Shown: positions 1 to 6,565 of the stretch, piece by piece
How the letters are laid out: the number at the start of each line of letters is the position of its first letter
Position numbering within the stretch: the first letter of the stretch is position 1
From: Clostridiaceae bacterium
GTDB taxonomy: Bacteria > Bacillota_A > Clostridia > Acetivibrionales > Acetivibrionaceae
Direction of reading: 5' to 3'
Length of the DNA: 6,565 nt
Assembly: GCA_012513545.1 (NCBI GenBank)
Contig: JAAZCB010000841.1
Coordinates: 1-6,565 of the forward strand
Position numbers and translations under genes: made by a program
The notes under the pieces: model-generated
The model's input: the letters and a program-made list of their open reading frames with translations, nothing else
The model's database searches: none
Told to the model about the DNA's origin: nothing

Positions 1-144
1 AACATCGTAGATACCTGATATGGCCTTTTCCAAGCCCTTCGCACCATCATTGATGATGTCAGCCCTGTATCCGTTTAATTTCAGGTAATCACGTTCCAGT
101 TCTGCGATATTTATATCATCTTCTATAATTAAAACACTTCTCAT
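1..144 (-). CDS. Response regulator, N-terminal part of receiver domain (cut by window edge)
   Basis: The first 48 residues of a two-component response regulator are visible; the rest lies beyond the left edge. The start MRSVLIIEDD is the typical first beta strand followed by the acidic pocket (E8, D9, D10) that binds magnesium, and ELERDYLKLNGY matches the first helix of receiver domains. The phospho-accepting Asp, expected at about residue 52-53, falls just outside the window, so neither it nor the output domain can be checked. The ATG at 144 is preceded by AGGTGG, which overlaps the stop region of the kinase; only nine bases separate the two genes, implying co-transcription and translational coupling. 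It is presumably phosphorylated by that kinase. An OmpR-type DNA-binding domain is likely from the kinase class but is not seen. The receiver assignment is firm. Confidence 0.9.
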   Translation of the reverse strand, partial: MRSVLIIEDDINIAELERDYLKLNGYRADIINDGAKGLEKAISGIYDV

Positions 145-153
145 AACCCACCT

Positions 154-1338
154 CTACCGACTTATTCCTAAAACAGGAATTCTTATTGTAAAGCATGTTC
201 CATTGCAATCAACACTTGAAGCACTTATTGTTCCTCCATGTGCTTCTACAAGTTCTTTTGCTATTGCCAGGCCAAGCCCTGTACTCAAAAGGTCTTTGGT
301 ACGCTCGGTATCCACACGGTAAAACCTGTCAAAGATGTGTTCCAGCTTGTCCTCACTAATTCCCGGACCATCATCTCTGACATCAACACAAACAAAACCA
401 TTATCCATATATAAGTCAATGGATAGTGATAAACCCGGTCCACCCCTGTATTTTATGGCATTTCCTATTACATTGCTGAAAATCTGATGTATTCTTTTTG
501 CATCAACCGTGAAAACAACATTTTCGTTAATCCTGTTTGTATAGACAAACTTAAAATCCCTTTCCTGAAATTCAAGTTCAAATTCCTCAAACAAGTCATT
601 GAAAAATGGAACTGCTTCAACTTCTGCAAAGTTGAAATCAAGCTTTTGCATATCGAGTTTAGAAAACAAGAACAGGTCATCTATCAATTTGTTCATATAT
701 TCAGAATTGCTGTATATTATCTTAAGGTATTTCGACAAGTCTTCCCTTGATATCACAGTATCATCCATAATAGCTTCAATGTAACCCTGAATTGATGTCA
801 TAGGAGTTTTAAGGTCATGAGATATACTGGCTATAATTGTTTTCCTGTTTTCCTCATATTCAGACTTGACTTTCTCGCTTTCCTTAAGCTTTCTAGCCAT
901 ATCATTAAACGAGTCAATCAATTGGCCTACCTCATTTGAGACACAATCTTTAATCTCTATGTCATAATTGCCGCGCGCAATTTCAGTAACTCCGTTTTTA
1001 AGTTTCCCTATGGGATTTAAAATCCTTGCCTCAATTCTCCTTAAAAAGAAAAACTCGAAGAATGCAACCATACTGAATAATAAAGCAATAAATACACTAA
1101 AAACCTTAAACCCGGCGTTTTTTATAATTAAATACCATACCAGGAAGACAAATAGTAAAATAACCGGTTTGGTATATTTTATGTACCTGTGATAACGTTG
1201 GAACTCTGCCTTATATTTTTTTAAATCCCTTAAATGTTTTTTAAGGTGCGAATTTTCATCGCATAATATACTGTCCAAATAACATTTATCCTCTTCCTTT
1301 TTCTTTTGTTTATCTTTAAAGTATTGGCAAAACCCCAT
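154..1338 (-). CDS. Membrane sensor histidine kinase without an extracellular sensor domain
   Basis: This is a 394-residue transmitter kinase that autophosphorylates on His and passes the phosphate to the regulator encoded just downstream. Domains in order: a highly charged cytoplasmic N-terminus (1-55), two membrane helices (about 57-73 and 79-99) joined by roughly six residues, a HAMP linker (about 103-155), a HisKA domain with SISHDLKTPM (phospho-accepting H174), and a complete HATPase domain. The ATPase domain has the N box (SNVIGNAIKY, N289 and N293), G1 DDGPGI (322-327), F box FDRFYR (336-341) and G2 STGLGLA (352-358). All catalytic motifs are intact, so it should be active. A longer frame opens at a TTG (1353), but that TTG lies in the Shine-Dalgarno region: AAGGTGG (1344-1350) sits five bases before the ATG at 1338, which I take as the start. 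With almost no external loop it probably senses a signal in or near the membrane, or through a partner. The ligand is unknown. Confidence 0.93.
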   Translation of the reverse strand: MGFCQYFKDKQKKKEEDKCYLDSILCDENSHLKKHLRDLKKYKAEFQRYHRYIKYTKPVILLFVFLVWYLIIKNAGFKVFSVFIALLFSMVAFFEFFFLRRIEARILNPIGKLKNGVTEIARGNYDIEIKDCVSNEVGQLIDSFNDMARKLKESEKVKSEYEENRKTIIASISHDLKTPMTSIQGYIEAIMDDTVISREDLSKYLKIIYSNSEYMNKLIDDLFLFSKLDMQKLDFNFAEVEAVPFFNDLFEEFELEFQERDFKFVYTNRINENVVFTVDAKRIHQIFSNVIGNAIKYRGGPGLSLSIDLYMDNGFVCVDVRDDGPGISEDKLEHIFDRFYRVDTERTKDLLSTGLGLAIAKELVEAHGGTISASSVDCNGTCFTIRIPVLGISR

Positions 1339-1386
1339 ATTTACCACCTTCAATATTAATAACAGCCTTAATACTTAAATACGAAT

Positions 1387-1413
1387 TCTTATTACATTTA
1401 TCTCTTATTACAT
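1387..1413. repeat. Perfect 11-bp direct repeat in the kinase leader
   Basis: TCTTATTACAT occurs at 1387-1397 and again at 1403-1413, 16 bases start to start. The pair lies between the candidate kinase promoter and the kinase start codon. Paired direct repeats at two-component promoters are often bound by the cognate regulator, so an autoregulatory operator is possible. The 16-base offset does not match the usual 10-11 base helical repeat of OmpR-type sites, and the DNA is AT-rich, so the role is inferred only. Confidence 0.4.
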
Positions 1414-1427
1414 GTTGTTAAATGTTA

Positions 1428-1455
1428 ATTATACTATTATATTTCATAAAAACAA
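1428..1455 (-). promoter_or_regulatory. Candidate promoter of the histidine kinase operon
   Basis: On the minus strand a consensus TATAAT (1428-1433) lies 16 bases after TTGTTT (1450-1455), a poor -35 box with only TTG matching. Transcription would begin near 1421 and give a leader of about 80 bases that contains the 11-bp direct repeat. The -35 overlaps the T-tract of the upstream gene's terminator. The -10 box is persuasive, the -35 is not. Confidence 0.35.
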
Positions 1456-1488
1456 AGGATGCAAAATACATTCTTCGTATTAGCATCC
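1448..1488 (-). terminator. Rho-independent terminator of the Cys/His-rich protein gene
   Basis: Read on the minus strand, GGATGC (1483-1488) pairs with GCATCC (1457-1462). An inner AATAC/GTATT helix extends the stem past a small internal asymmetry, and the hairpin is followed by TTTGTTTTT. It lies about 75 bases after the stop at 1563 and separates that gene from the kinase operon. Confidence 0.75.
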
Positions 1489-1562
1489 GCCTAGTAGAAT
1501 ATCAAAACAGATAATTTTCGTCCGATTAAATTAAAATTAGCCAAACTCGATTCCCAGGCTTA

Positions 1563-2225
1563 TTACCAGTTGAAACTGACTTTTGCAATAGCCTTCATAT
1601 CACACTTCTCGTTATTTTCCTCCTTCTTTAGTCCGTCAATCTCTATGGAAATCTTCTCAATTTCACTTTTGCTGTTTATAAACACCTTGAAATCAAAACC
1701 GGTTTTCTCCATGTTGTGTAATTCCTTCATAAACTTATGCTTGCAATCCTCTTCATCCATACACTTATGATTATCACAGCATTCTTTTAAATGTTCACAT
1801 AATGCAGCTTTCAATTCTTCGGGCATATCAGCAGGTTGTAAACTGAGAATCAGGGATTTATCCTGTTGCTCAAGCACCTTTAAGCTGTTCAGCACTCCCA
1901 ATGCAAATGTGATTTTGCTTAAACAATGCTTTACACCGGTTTTACACTTATGTGCATGTAAATATTTTACAAGACATTCAGGGCCTTTACACTCATCACC
2001 CTGGAATTCAATACTGTTTTGCAGCTTGATTTTCTTACCGTCAAAGTCTACTTCTGAATTAGTTGTTACTTTTTTAAAACCGCTTTTCTTGTTCTTCTCG
2101 AAAGAATTTGCAAAGCTGAACACCTTTTTTTCTCCCTTAACAGCCTCTGCAGTTAAAGTTCCGTTAAAAACCTCCTTTGATTTCATTGTTTTAAAAACAT
2201 CATACAAAATTTTAATCTTATTCAT
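1563..2225 (-). CDS. Unrecognised cytoplasmic protein rich in Cys and His
   Basis: A 220-residue protein that I cannot assign to a family. It has no signal peptide or membrane helix. It carries 10 Cys and 7 His, almost all in two clusters: residues 79-101 (C79, C84, H90, H92, C94, H100, C101) and 143-170 (C143, H145, C149, C150, H153, C155, C161, H163, H170), with C208 near the end. The N-terminal third (to about 75) and the C-terminal part (from about 174) are Lys-rich with alternating hydrophobic residues, suggesting beta structure around a Cys/His helical middle. Metal binding or redox sensing is a reasonable guess, not shown. A longer frame opens at TTG 2258 but has no ribosome site and starts within a leader hairpin; AAGGAGG eight bases before the ATG at 2225 decides the start. 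It is flanked by terminators, so it is probably transcribed alone. Confidence 0.8.
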   Translation of the reverse strand: MNKIKILYDVFKTMKSKEVFNGTLTAEAVKGEKKVFSFANSFEKNKKSGFKKVTTNSEVDFDGKKIKLQNSIEFQGDECKGPECLVKYLHAHKCKTGVKHCLSKITFALGVLNSLKVLEQQDKSLILSLQPADMPEELKAALCEHLKECCDNHKCMDEEDCKHKFMKELHNMEKTGFDFKVFINSKSEIEKISIEIDGLKKEENNEKCDMKAIAKVSFNW

Positions 2226-2249
2226 AATTTCGGCCTCCTTTTTATTGTG

Positions 2250-2277
2250 AGATACCAATCATCGCTATTTGATATCT
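2250..2277 (-). promoter_or_regulatory. Leader hairpin in front of the Cys/His-rich protein gene
   Basis: On the minus strand AGATATCA (2270-2277) pairs over eight positions, one of them G-U, with TGGTATCT (2250-2257) around a 12-base loop. It would sit close to the 5' end of the mRNA if the TATAAT at 2288-2293 is used, and ends upstream of the Shine-Dalgarno. It could stabilise the transcript or serve as an operator. It matches no riboswitch class I know. Confidence 0.4.
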
Positions 2278-2287
2278 GTATGAGGCC

Positions 2288-2293
2288 ATTATA
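2288..2293 (-). promoter_or_regulatory. Candidate -10 box for the Cys/His-rich protein gene
   Basis: A consensus TATAAT on the minus strand, about 60 bases before the start codon. With a 17-base spacer the -35 would be TTTTCC, a weak match; TTGCTT lies further upstream at a 24-base distance, which is too long. The surrounding DNA is so AT-rich that chance matches are expected. Confidence 0.3.
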
Positions 2294-2404
2294 AATACAT
2301 ATTTTAAATGGAAAATAAAGCAACTATAAAAATTTCATAAAAATATATAAAAACATTTTAAATTTATAAAAAGGTAGTCACATTTACATGCTTCACACTA
2401 CTCC

Positions 2405-2444
2405 TATAAAACAAAAATTCCCGGCTTTATACCGAGAATTTTTG
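2405..2444 (-). terminator. Rho-independent terminator of the cellulosomal esterase gene
   Basis: Minus strand: CAAAAATTCTCGGT (2431-2444) pairs with GCCGGGAATTTTTG (2412-2425) around a five-base loop, followed by TTTTATAG. On this strand the two imperfect positions become G-U pairs; on the plus strand they are C-A mismatches, so it is oriented for minus-strand transcription. It lies about 120 bases beyond the esterase stop, an unusually long 3' leader but with no other gene in between. Confidence 0.75.
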
Positions 2445-2566
2445 CTTTATCAGTTATTTACTTAAAATAAACTAAATTATACAGTAATTGAATTTGACAA
2501 CCCACTGTTACTATCCTGGCATCTTACAATTGATACGAGGAAAGTAGCTTTATAAGCTGTGCTCTA

Positions 2567-4420
<1,854 letters not shown>

Positions 4421-4632
4421 CCCGCACGAGATAGCGAAGAGCGCATGTTTACTGATTTGTCTTTATTTAGAATCCATTCATCCACATATCTGGAATCACC
4501 TTGGATTGAGTTATGCTGATACTCTCTAAAAACAAGTTCGGTGCTGAGAATTATAATAAGCTTAAAGAAACAATGGGATGGATAAATGACAGCGAACTAA
4601 AAAAAACAGATGATAGCATATTTGACAGGTGA
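4421..4632 (+). pseudogene. Coding-like island, possible gene remnant
   Basis: Base composition changes sharply at 4421, from almost pure A/T to a mix typical of coding DNA. One frame is open from 4421 to 4516 (from the ATG at 4445 it reads MFTDLSLFRI and ends ESPWIELC). A second frame opens at ATG 4513 and runs to TGA 4630-4632, giving 39 residues that include NYNKLKETMGWINDSELKK. The two overlap by a few bases in different frames, as one frameshift in an older gene would leave. Neither start has a convincing Shine-Dalgarno. I do not recognise the peptide. A real small gene from 4513 is the alternative; the consensus -35 of the next gene overlaps its stop. Confidence 0.25.
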
Positions 4633-4652
4633 TGAGCTCTACAAGTTATAAT
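4622..4652 (+). promoter_or_regulatory. Sigma-A type promoter of the flavoprotein gene
   Basis: TTGACA (4622-4627) and TATAAT (4647-4652) both match consensus fully. The spacer is 19 bases, two more than the optimum, which would weaken basal activity and is a spacing found at some activator-dependent promoters. Transcription would start near 4659, giving a leader of about 44 bases before the ATG at 4703. Confidence 0.65.
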
Positions 4653-4702
4653 AAACATAGGGACAGAATTAATTTACCTTCGGATTGGGGGGGAGCAAAG
4701 GC

Positions 4703-5494
4703 ATGAAGTTTATTTCAATAGTCAGCAGCCATCGAAAGAATGGAAATACTGAGCAGTTGGTTGGCCTGGTGGAGGAAGAACTCAGATCAATAGCCGAATC
4801 AAAGCATGAGAATATACAAATTGAAAGAATTTCTTTGGGAAATGCGGAATTAAAAATGTGCCTCGGATGCAGAGCGTGCTTTGACAAGGGAGAGGAATTT
4901 TGTCCATTAAAGGATGATTTACTGCTTATTAGAGATAAGATTAATAATGCAGAGGGTTTTATATTTGCAAGTCCTGTTTATGTAGAGGATGTCAATGGTA
5001 TTATGAAAAACTGGATTGATAGAATGGCTTTTTATTGCCATAGACCTGGACTTGCTGGAAAGGCAGCGGTGATTTTGACAACATCAGGGGCAGGTTCAAC
5101 AAGTCATGCTTTAAATACAATGAAGTTTGCACTCATGTCATGGGGTGTGTACATTGATGGACAATATAAATTTCGTGCCGGCGAATTGATGAAACAGGAG
5201 GAAATGAAAAATCTATATAGTAGCAAAATAAAAAGGATATCGGATAGATTATTTTATGCTGTAAAAGGCCAAAAATCTTTAAAGCCTACGTTTCTTTCAC
5301 TCCTTATATTTAAAGTGCAACAAATGTGCTGGCAAAAGGAAGACAAGACGAATAATACTTTCGATTATATGTATTGGAAAAGCAAAGGTTGGCTTGAGCC
5401 AAGGTGTACGTATTATACTGCTGTCAAAACAAATTGGCTTAAGCTTAAAATTGCACGTCTTGCAGGAGCCATAGCTGCAGTGTTTTTTGTTTAA
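4703..5494 (+). CDS. NADPH-dependent FMN reductase / iron-sulfur flavoprotein family
   Basis: A 263-residue cytoplasmic flavodoxin-fold protein, probably an FMN-binding oxidoreductase. MKFISIVSSHRKNGNT is the first strand and phosphate-binding loop (S8-T16); SPVYVEDVNGIMKNWIDR (90-107) is the second flavin-binding segment, and TTSGAGS (126-132) the third. Four cysteines, C53, C56, C59 and C67, fit the CX2CX2CX4-7C motif that holds a 4Fe-4S cluster in archaeal Isf, so an electron-transfer role is plausible. About 80 residues beyond the flavodoxin core (from 180) are rich in Trp, Tyr and Lys (DYMYWKSKGWLEP), an extension I recall from clostridial relatives; the last ten residues are hydrophobic. 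A longer frame begins at TTG 4685, but GGGGGGGAG (4687-4695) seven bases before the ATG at 4703 marks the start. It stands alone downstream of its own promoter. The physiological partner is unknown. Confidence 0.88.
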   Translation: MKFISIVSSHRKNGNTEQLVGLVEEELRSIAESKHENIQIERISLGNAELKMCLGCRACFDKGEEFCPLKDDLLLIRDKINNAEGFIFASPVYVEDVNGIMKNWIDRMAFYCHRPGLAGKAAVILTTSGAGSTSHALNTMKFALMSWGVYIDGQYKFRAGELMKQEEMKNLYSSKIKRISDRLFYAVKGQKSLKPTFLSLLIFKVQQMCWQKEDKTNNTFDYMYWKSKGWLEPRCTYYTAVKTNWLKLKIARLAGAIAAVFFV

Positions 5495-5499
5495 CTATT

Positions 5500-5640
5500 C
5501 TAGTAATAAAATTGCCTCTTTATTATATCAACAATCTTTTCCTTAAGGCCTCTCTTGTTGTAATAATATCTTGTGGATAAGCCTCTTACGTTGGTTACCT
5601 TTTGCGGCTGTCCGTCCGGGTATATTCTACCGAGTTTCAC
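5500..5640 (-). pseudogene. Possible 3' remnant of a decayed gene
   Basis: On the minus strand a 46-codon frame opens at GTG 5640 and ends at TAG 5500-5502. It starts VKLGRIYPDGQPQKV and includes RYYYNKRGLKEKIVDIIKRQ, with a basic composition and more G/C at third positions than the intergenic DNA around it. The open frame actually extends back to 5664, through the terminator stem, and is then stopped. There is no Shine-Dalgarno, so it is unlikely to be translated as is. It looks like the C-terminal end of a lost protein. I do not recognise the family; a transposase or phage-derived tail are only guesses. Its stop lies six bases from the convergent flavoprotein stop. Confidence 0.33.
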
Positions 5641-5684
5641 AAAAAAGGGGCTGTCGCTACTTGCTTAGTACGACAGCCCCTTTT
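5641..5684. terminator. Strong bidirectional terminator between convergent genes
   Basis: GGGGCTGTCG (5647-5656) and CGACAGCCCC (5671-5680) form a perfect 10-bp stem. A flanking A-run and T-run give a U-tract in either direction: six T on the minus strand, four on the plus. A short TAC/GTA helix may extend the stem into the loop. It should end the SLH gene from one side, about 65 bases past its stop, and the flavoprotein gene from the other. Confidence 0.9.
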
Positions 5685-5748
5685 GCAATTACCAGTCGTG
5701 AATTACAATGATTCCATTTTATTACATATATTTGTTCTCCTATTACCT

Positions 5749-6565
5749 TTATTCTTTACTCAGTATAGCGGCCATTATATCTCCATAAGCCCAGTAACTT
5801 TTATCCACGTCCGTGAAATAAGTTTCTGCATCCTTTACAGCCTCAATACCCAATACTCTGTTTATAAGAGTTACGCATTCAGAACGTTTTATATTGTTAT
5901 TAGGTCTAAAGGTATTATCAGGATAGCCTTTTACATAACCCTTTGATATAAGCATGTATATATATTTCTGTGCCCAATGCCCTTTAATGTCTGTAAGCTT
6001 ATCCTCATCCACACTTGCTGCTTCCATTTTCATATAGTTTCCAAGAACTACACATAGTTCAGCTCTCGTGATATATCTGTCCGGCTTGTAAGTTCCATCC
6101 TCATAGCCCTTAAAGTATCCTTTTTCTGATGCATAAGCTATTGCCCATGCTGCCCAATGGTCTTTTGGAACATCTTTAAACTCAAAGCCTGTCTGATCAT
6201 CTTTCGAAGCTTCATCCAGATTGGCAAGTATTACAGCCATTTCTGCTCTGGTAATGCTTTGCTCCGGTCTAAATGTATTATCACTATACCCTCTAATATA
6301 TGCTTTATTGATCTCTCCTGATGCAGGTATATCAGTTGCTGGTTCAGTCACTGGATTACTTGGTTCAGCCGGATCAATCACAGGATTGCTTGTATCGTCT
6401 GGTTCAGTTGGATCATTTGTATTAGGATTTCCGCCTCCTGAGTTTCCGCCTCCTGAGTTTCCTGTCCCTGGGTTCCCTGTTCCCGGGTCTCCCGTTCCTG
6501 GTTCTCCTGTTCCTGGTTCCTCTGTTCCCGGCTCTCCTGTTCCCGGCTCCCCTGTTCCCGGCTCT
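5749..6565 (-). CDS. Cell-surface protein with SLH modules, C-terminal part (cut by window edge)
   Basis: The last 271 residues of a wall-anchored protein; its N-terminus lies beyond the right edge and the frame is open to the end. Visible order: a (E/D/N)PGTG repeat linker and two NSGGG units (1-45), a Pro/Glu/Asp/Thr-rich spacer (46-82), then SLH units. A half unit (86-115, YIRGYSDNTFRPEQSITRAE), two full units (about 129-178 and 190-238) and a closing half (249-271, YFTDVDKSYWAYGDI) together make the common out-of-phase triple SLH module. The ligand-binding ITRAE motif is intact at 104-108 and 165-169 but reads IKRSE at 225-229. SLH triplets bind pyruvylated secondary wall polysaccharide and fix the protein to the surface. 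A GTG at 6381 within the frame is only an internal Val. The missing N-terminus could carry cohesins (anchoring scaffoldin), an enzyme or other domains; nothing here decides. The 5641-5684 hairpin terminates it. Confidence 0.92.
   Translation of the reverse strand, partial: EPGTGEPGTGEPGTEEPGTGEPGTGDPGTGNPGTGNSGGGNSGGGNPNTNDPTEPDDTSNPVIDPAEPSNPVTEPATDIPASGEINKAYIRGYSDNTFRPEQSITRAEMAVILANLDEASKDDQTGFEFKDVPKDHWAAWAIAYASEKGYFKGYEDGTYKPDRYITRAELCVVLGNYMKMEAASVDEDKLTDIKGHWAQKYIYMLISKGYVKGYPDNTFRPNNNIKRSECVTLINRVLGIEAVKDAETYFTDVDKSYWAYGDIMAAILSKE
6430..6564 (-). repeat. 15-bp tandem repeats coding a PGTG/SGGG linker
   Basis: Nine consecutive 15-base units in frame: seven encode (E/D/N)PGT(G/E) from 6564 down to 6460, and two identical copies encode NSGGG (6430-6459). 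The first residue grades E, E, E, E, E, D, N, N, N toward the SLH end. Synonymous third-base changes between units show they are older than a recent slippage event, except for the two identical NSGGG copies. The array continues past the window edge. The product would be a flexible spacer across the wall. Confidence 0.9.

Noticed and set aside
1339..1353. Upstream TTG start adding five residues to the kinase
   Set aside because: The extra codons read through the AAGGTGG ribosome site of the ATG at 1338, so the shorter start is far better supported.
1909..2250. Plus-strand 113-codon open frame opposite the Cys/His protein
   Set aside because: Its many Phe, Leu and Ser codons mirror the Lys and Glu codons of the minus-strand gene, and no ribosome site precedes it.
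2546..2558. AGCTT-TAT-AAGCT hairpin directly after the esterase stop as its terminator
   Set aside because: Five weak base pairs with a three-base loop and no T-run on the minus strand; the 2405-2444 hairpin is much better.
5602..5946. Plus-strand 114-codon open frame
   Set aside because: It runs antisense through the terminator and the SLH repeats, has no ribosome site and a peptide of low-complexity hydrophobic character; it is a shadow of the SLH gene.
6430..6564. CRISPR-like regular repeats
   Set aside because: The 15-base units are contiguous, without spacers, and stay in the reading frame of the SLH protein.

Overview
The window looks like an AT-rich, low-GC Gram-positive anaerobe of the cellulosome-forming clostridia. 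The diagnostic gene encodes a secreted enzyme with a CE1 feruloyl-esterase domain, a family 6 carbohydrate-binding module and a type I dockerin. Its CBM6-dockerin half closely resembles, from memory, that of Clostridium (Acetivibrio) thermocellum XynZ. The dockerin has Ser-Thr at positions 10-11 of both repeats, as in the thermocellum group, not the Ala-Leu type of C. cellulolyticum. A neighbouring surface protein ends in S-layer homology (SLH) repeats, which fits the same kind of cell. The species cannot be fixed from this window.

Layout. Positions 1-1338 (minus strand) hold a histidine kinase followed nine bases later by a response regulator that runs off the left edge. Positions 1563-2225 (minus) hold an unrecognised cytoplasmic protein rich in Cys and His, with its own leader and terminator. 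Positions 2567-4174 (minus) hold the cellulosomal esterase, also with its own terminator. Positions 4175-4702 are the divergent intergenic region: a very AT-rich half next to the esterase, a coding-like island without a clear gene, then a promoter with both consensus hexamers. Positions 4703-5494 (plus) hold a flavoprotein of the NADPH-dependent FMN reductase / iron-sulfur flavoprotein type. Positions 5500-5640 (minus) look like the tail of a decayed gene. A strong, probably bidirectional terminator follows at 5641-5684. Positions 5749-6565 (minus) are the 3' end of a cell-surface gene: a (E/D/N)PGTG repeat linker followed by SLH modules.

How the genes relate. The genes are mostly separated by terminators, so this is a row of short transcription units and not one operon; only the kinase and regulator are clearly co-transcribed. 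Two products share a theme: the dockerin enzyme is carried on a cellulosome to release feruloyl groups from arabinoxylan, and the SLH protein is held to the cell wall. No sequence evidence ties the two-component system, the Cys/His protein or the flavoprotein to that theme. In three genes the longest open frame begins at a TTG, but a well-spaced Shine-Dalgarno favours an internal ATG; the shorter starts are used here. I see no tRNA, rRNA, CRISPR array, intact insertion sequence or recognisable riboswitch.
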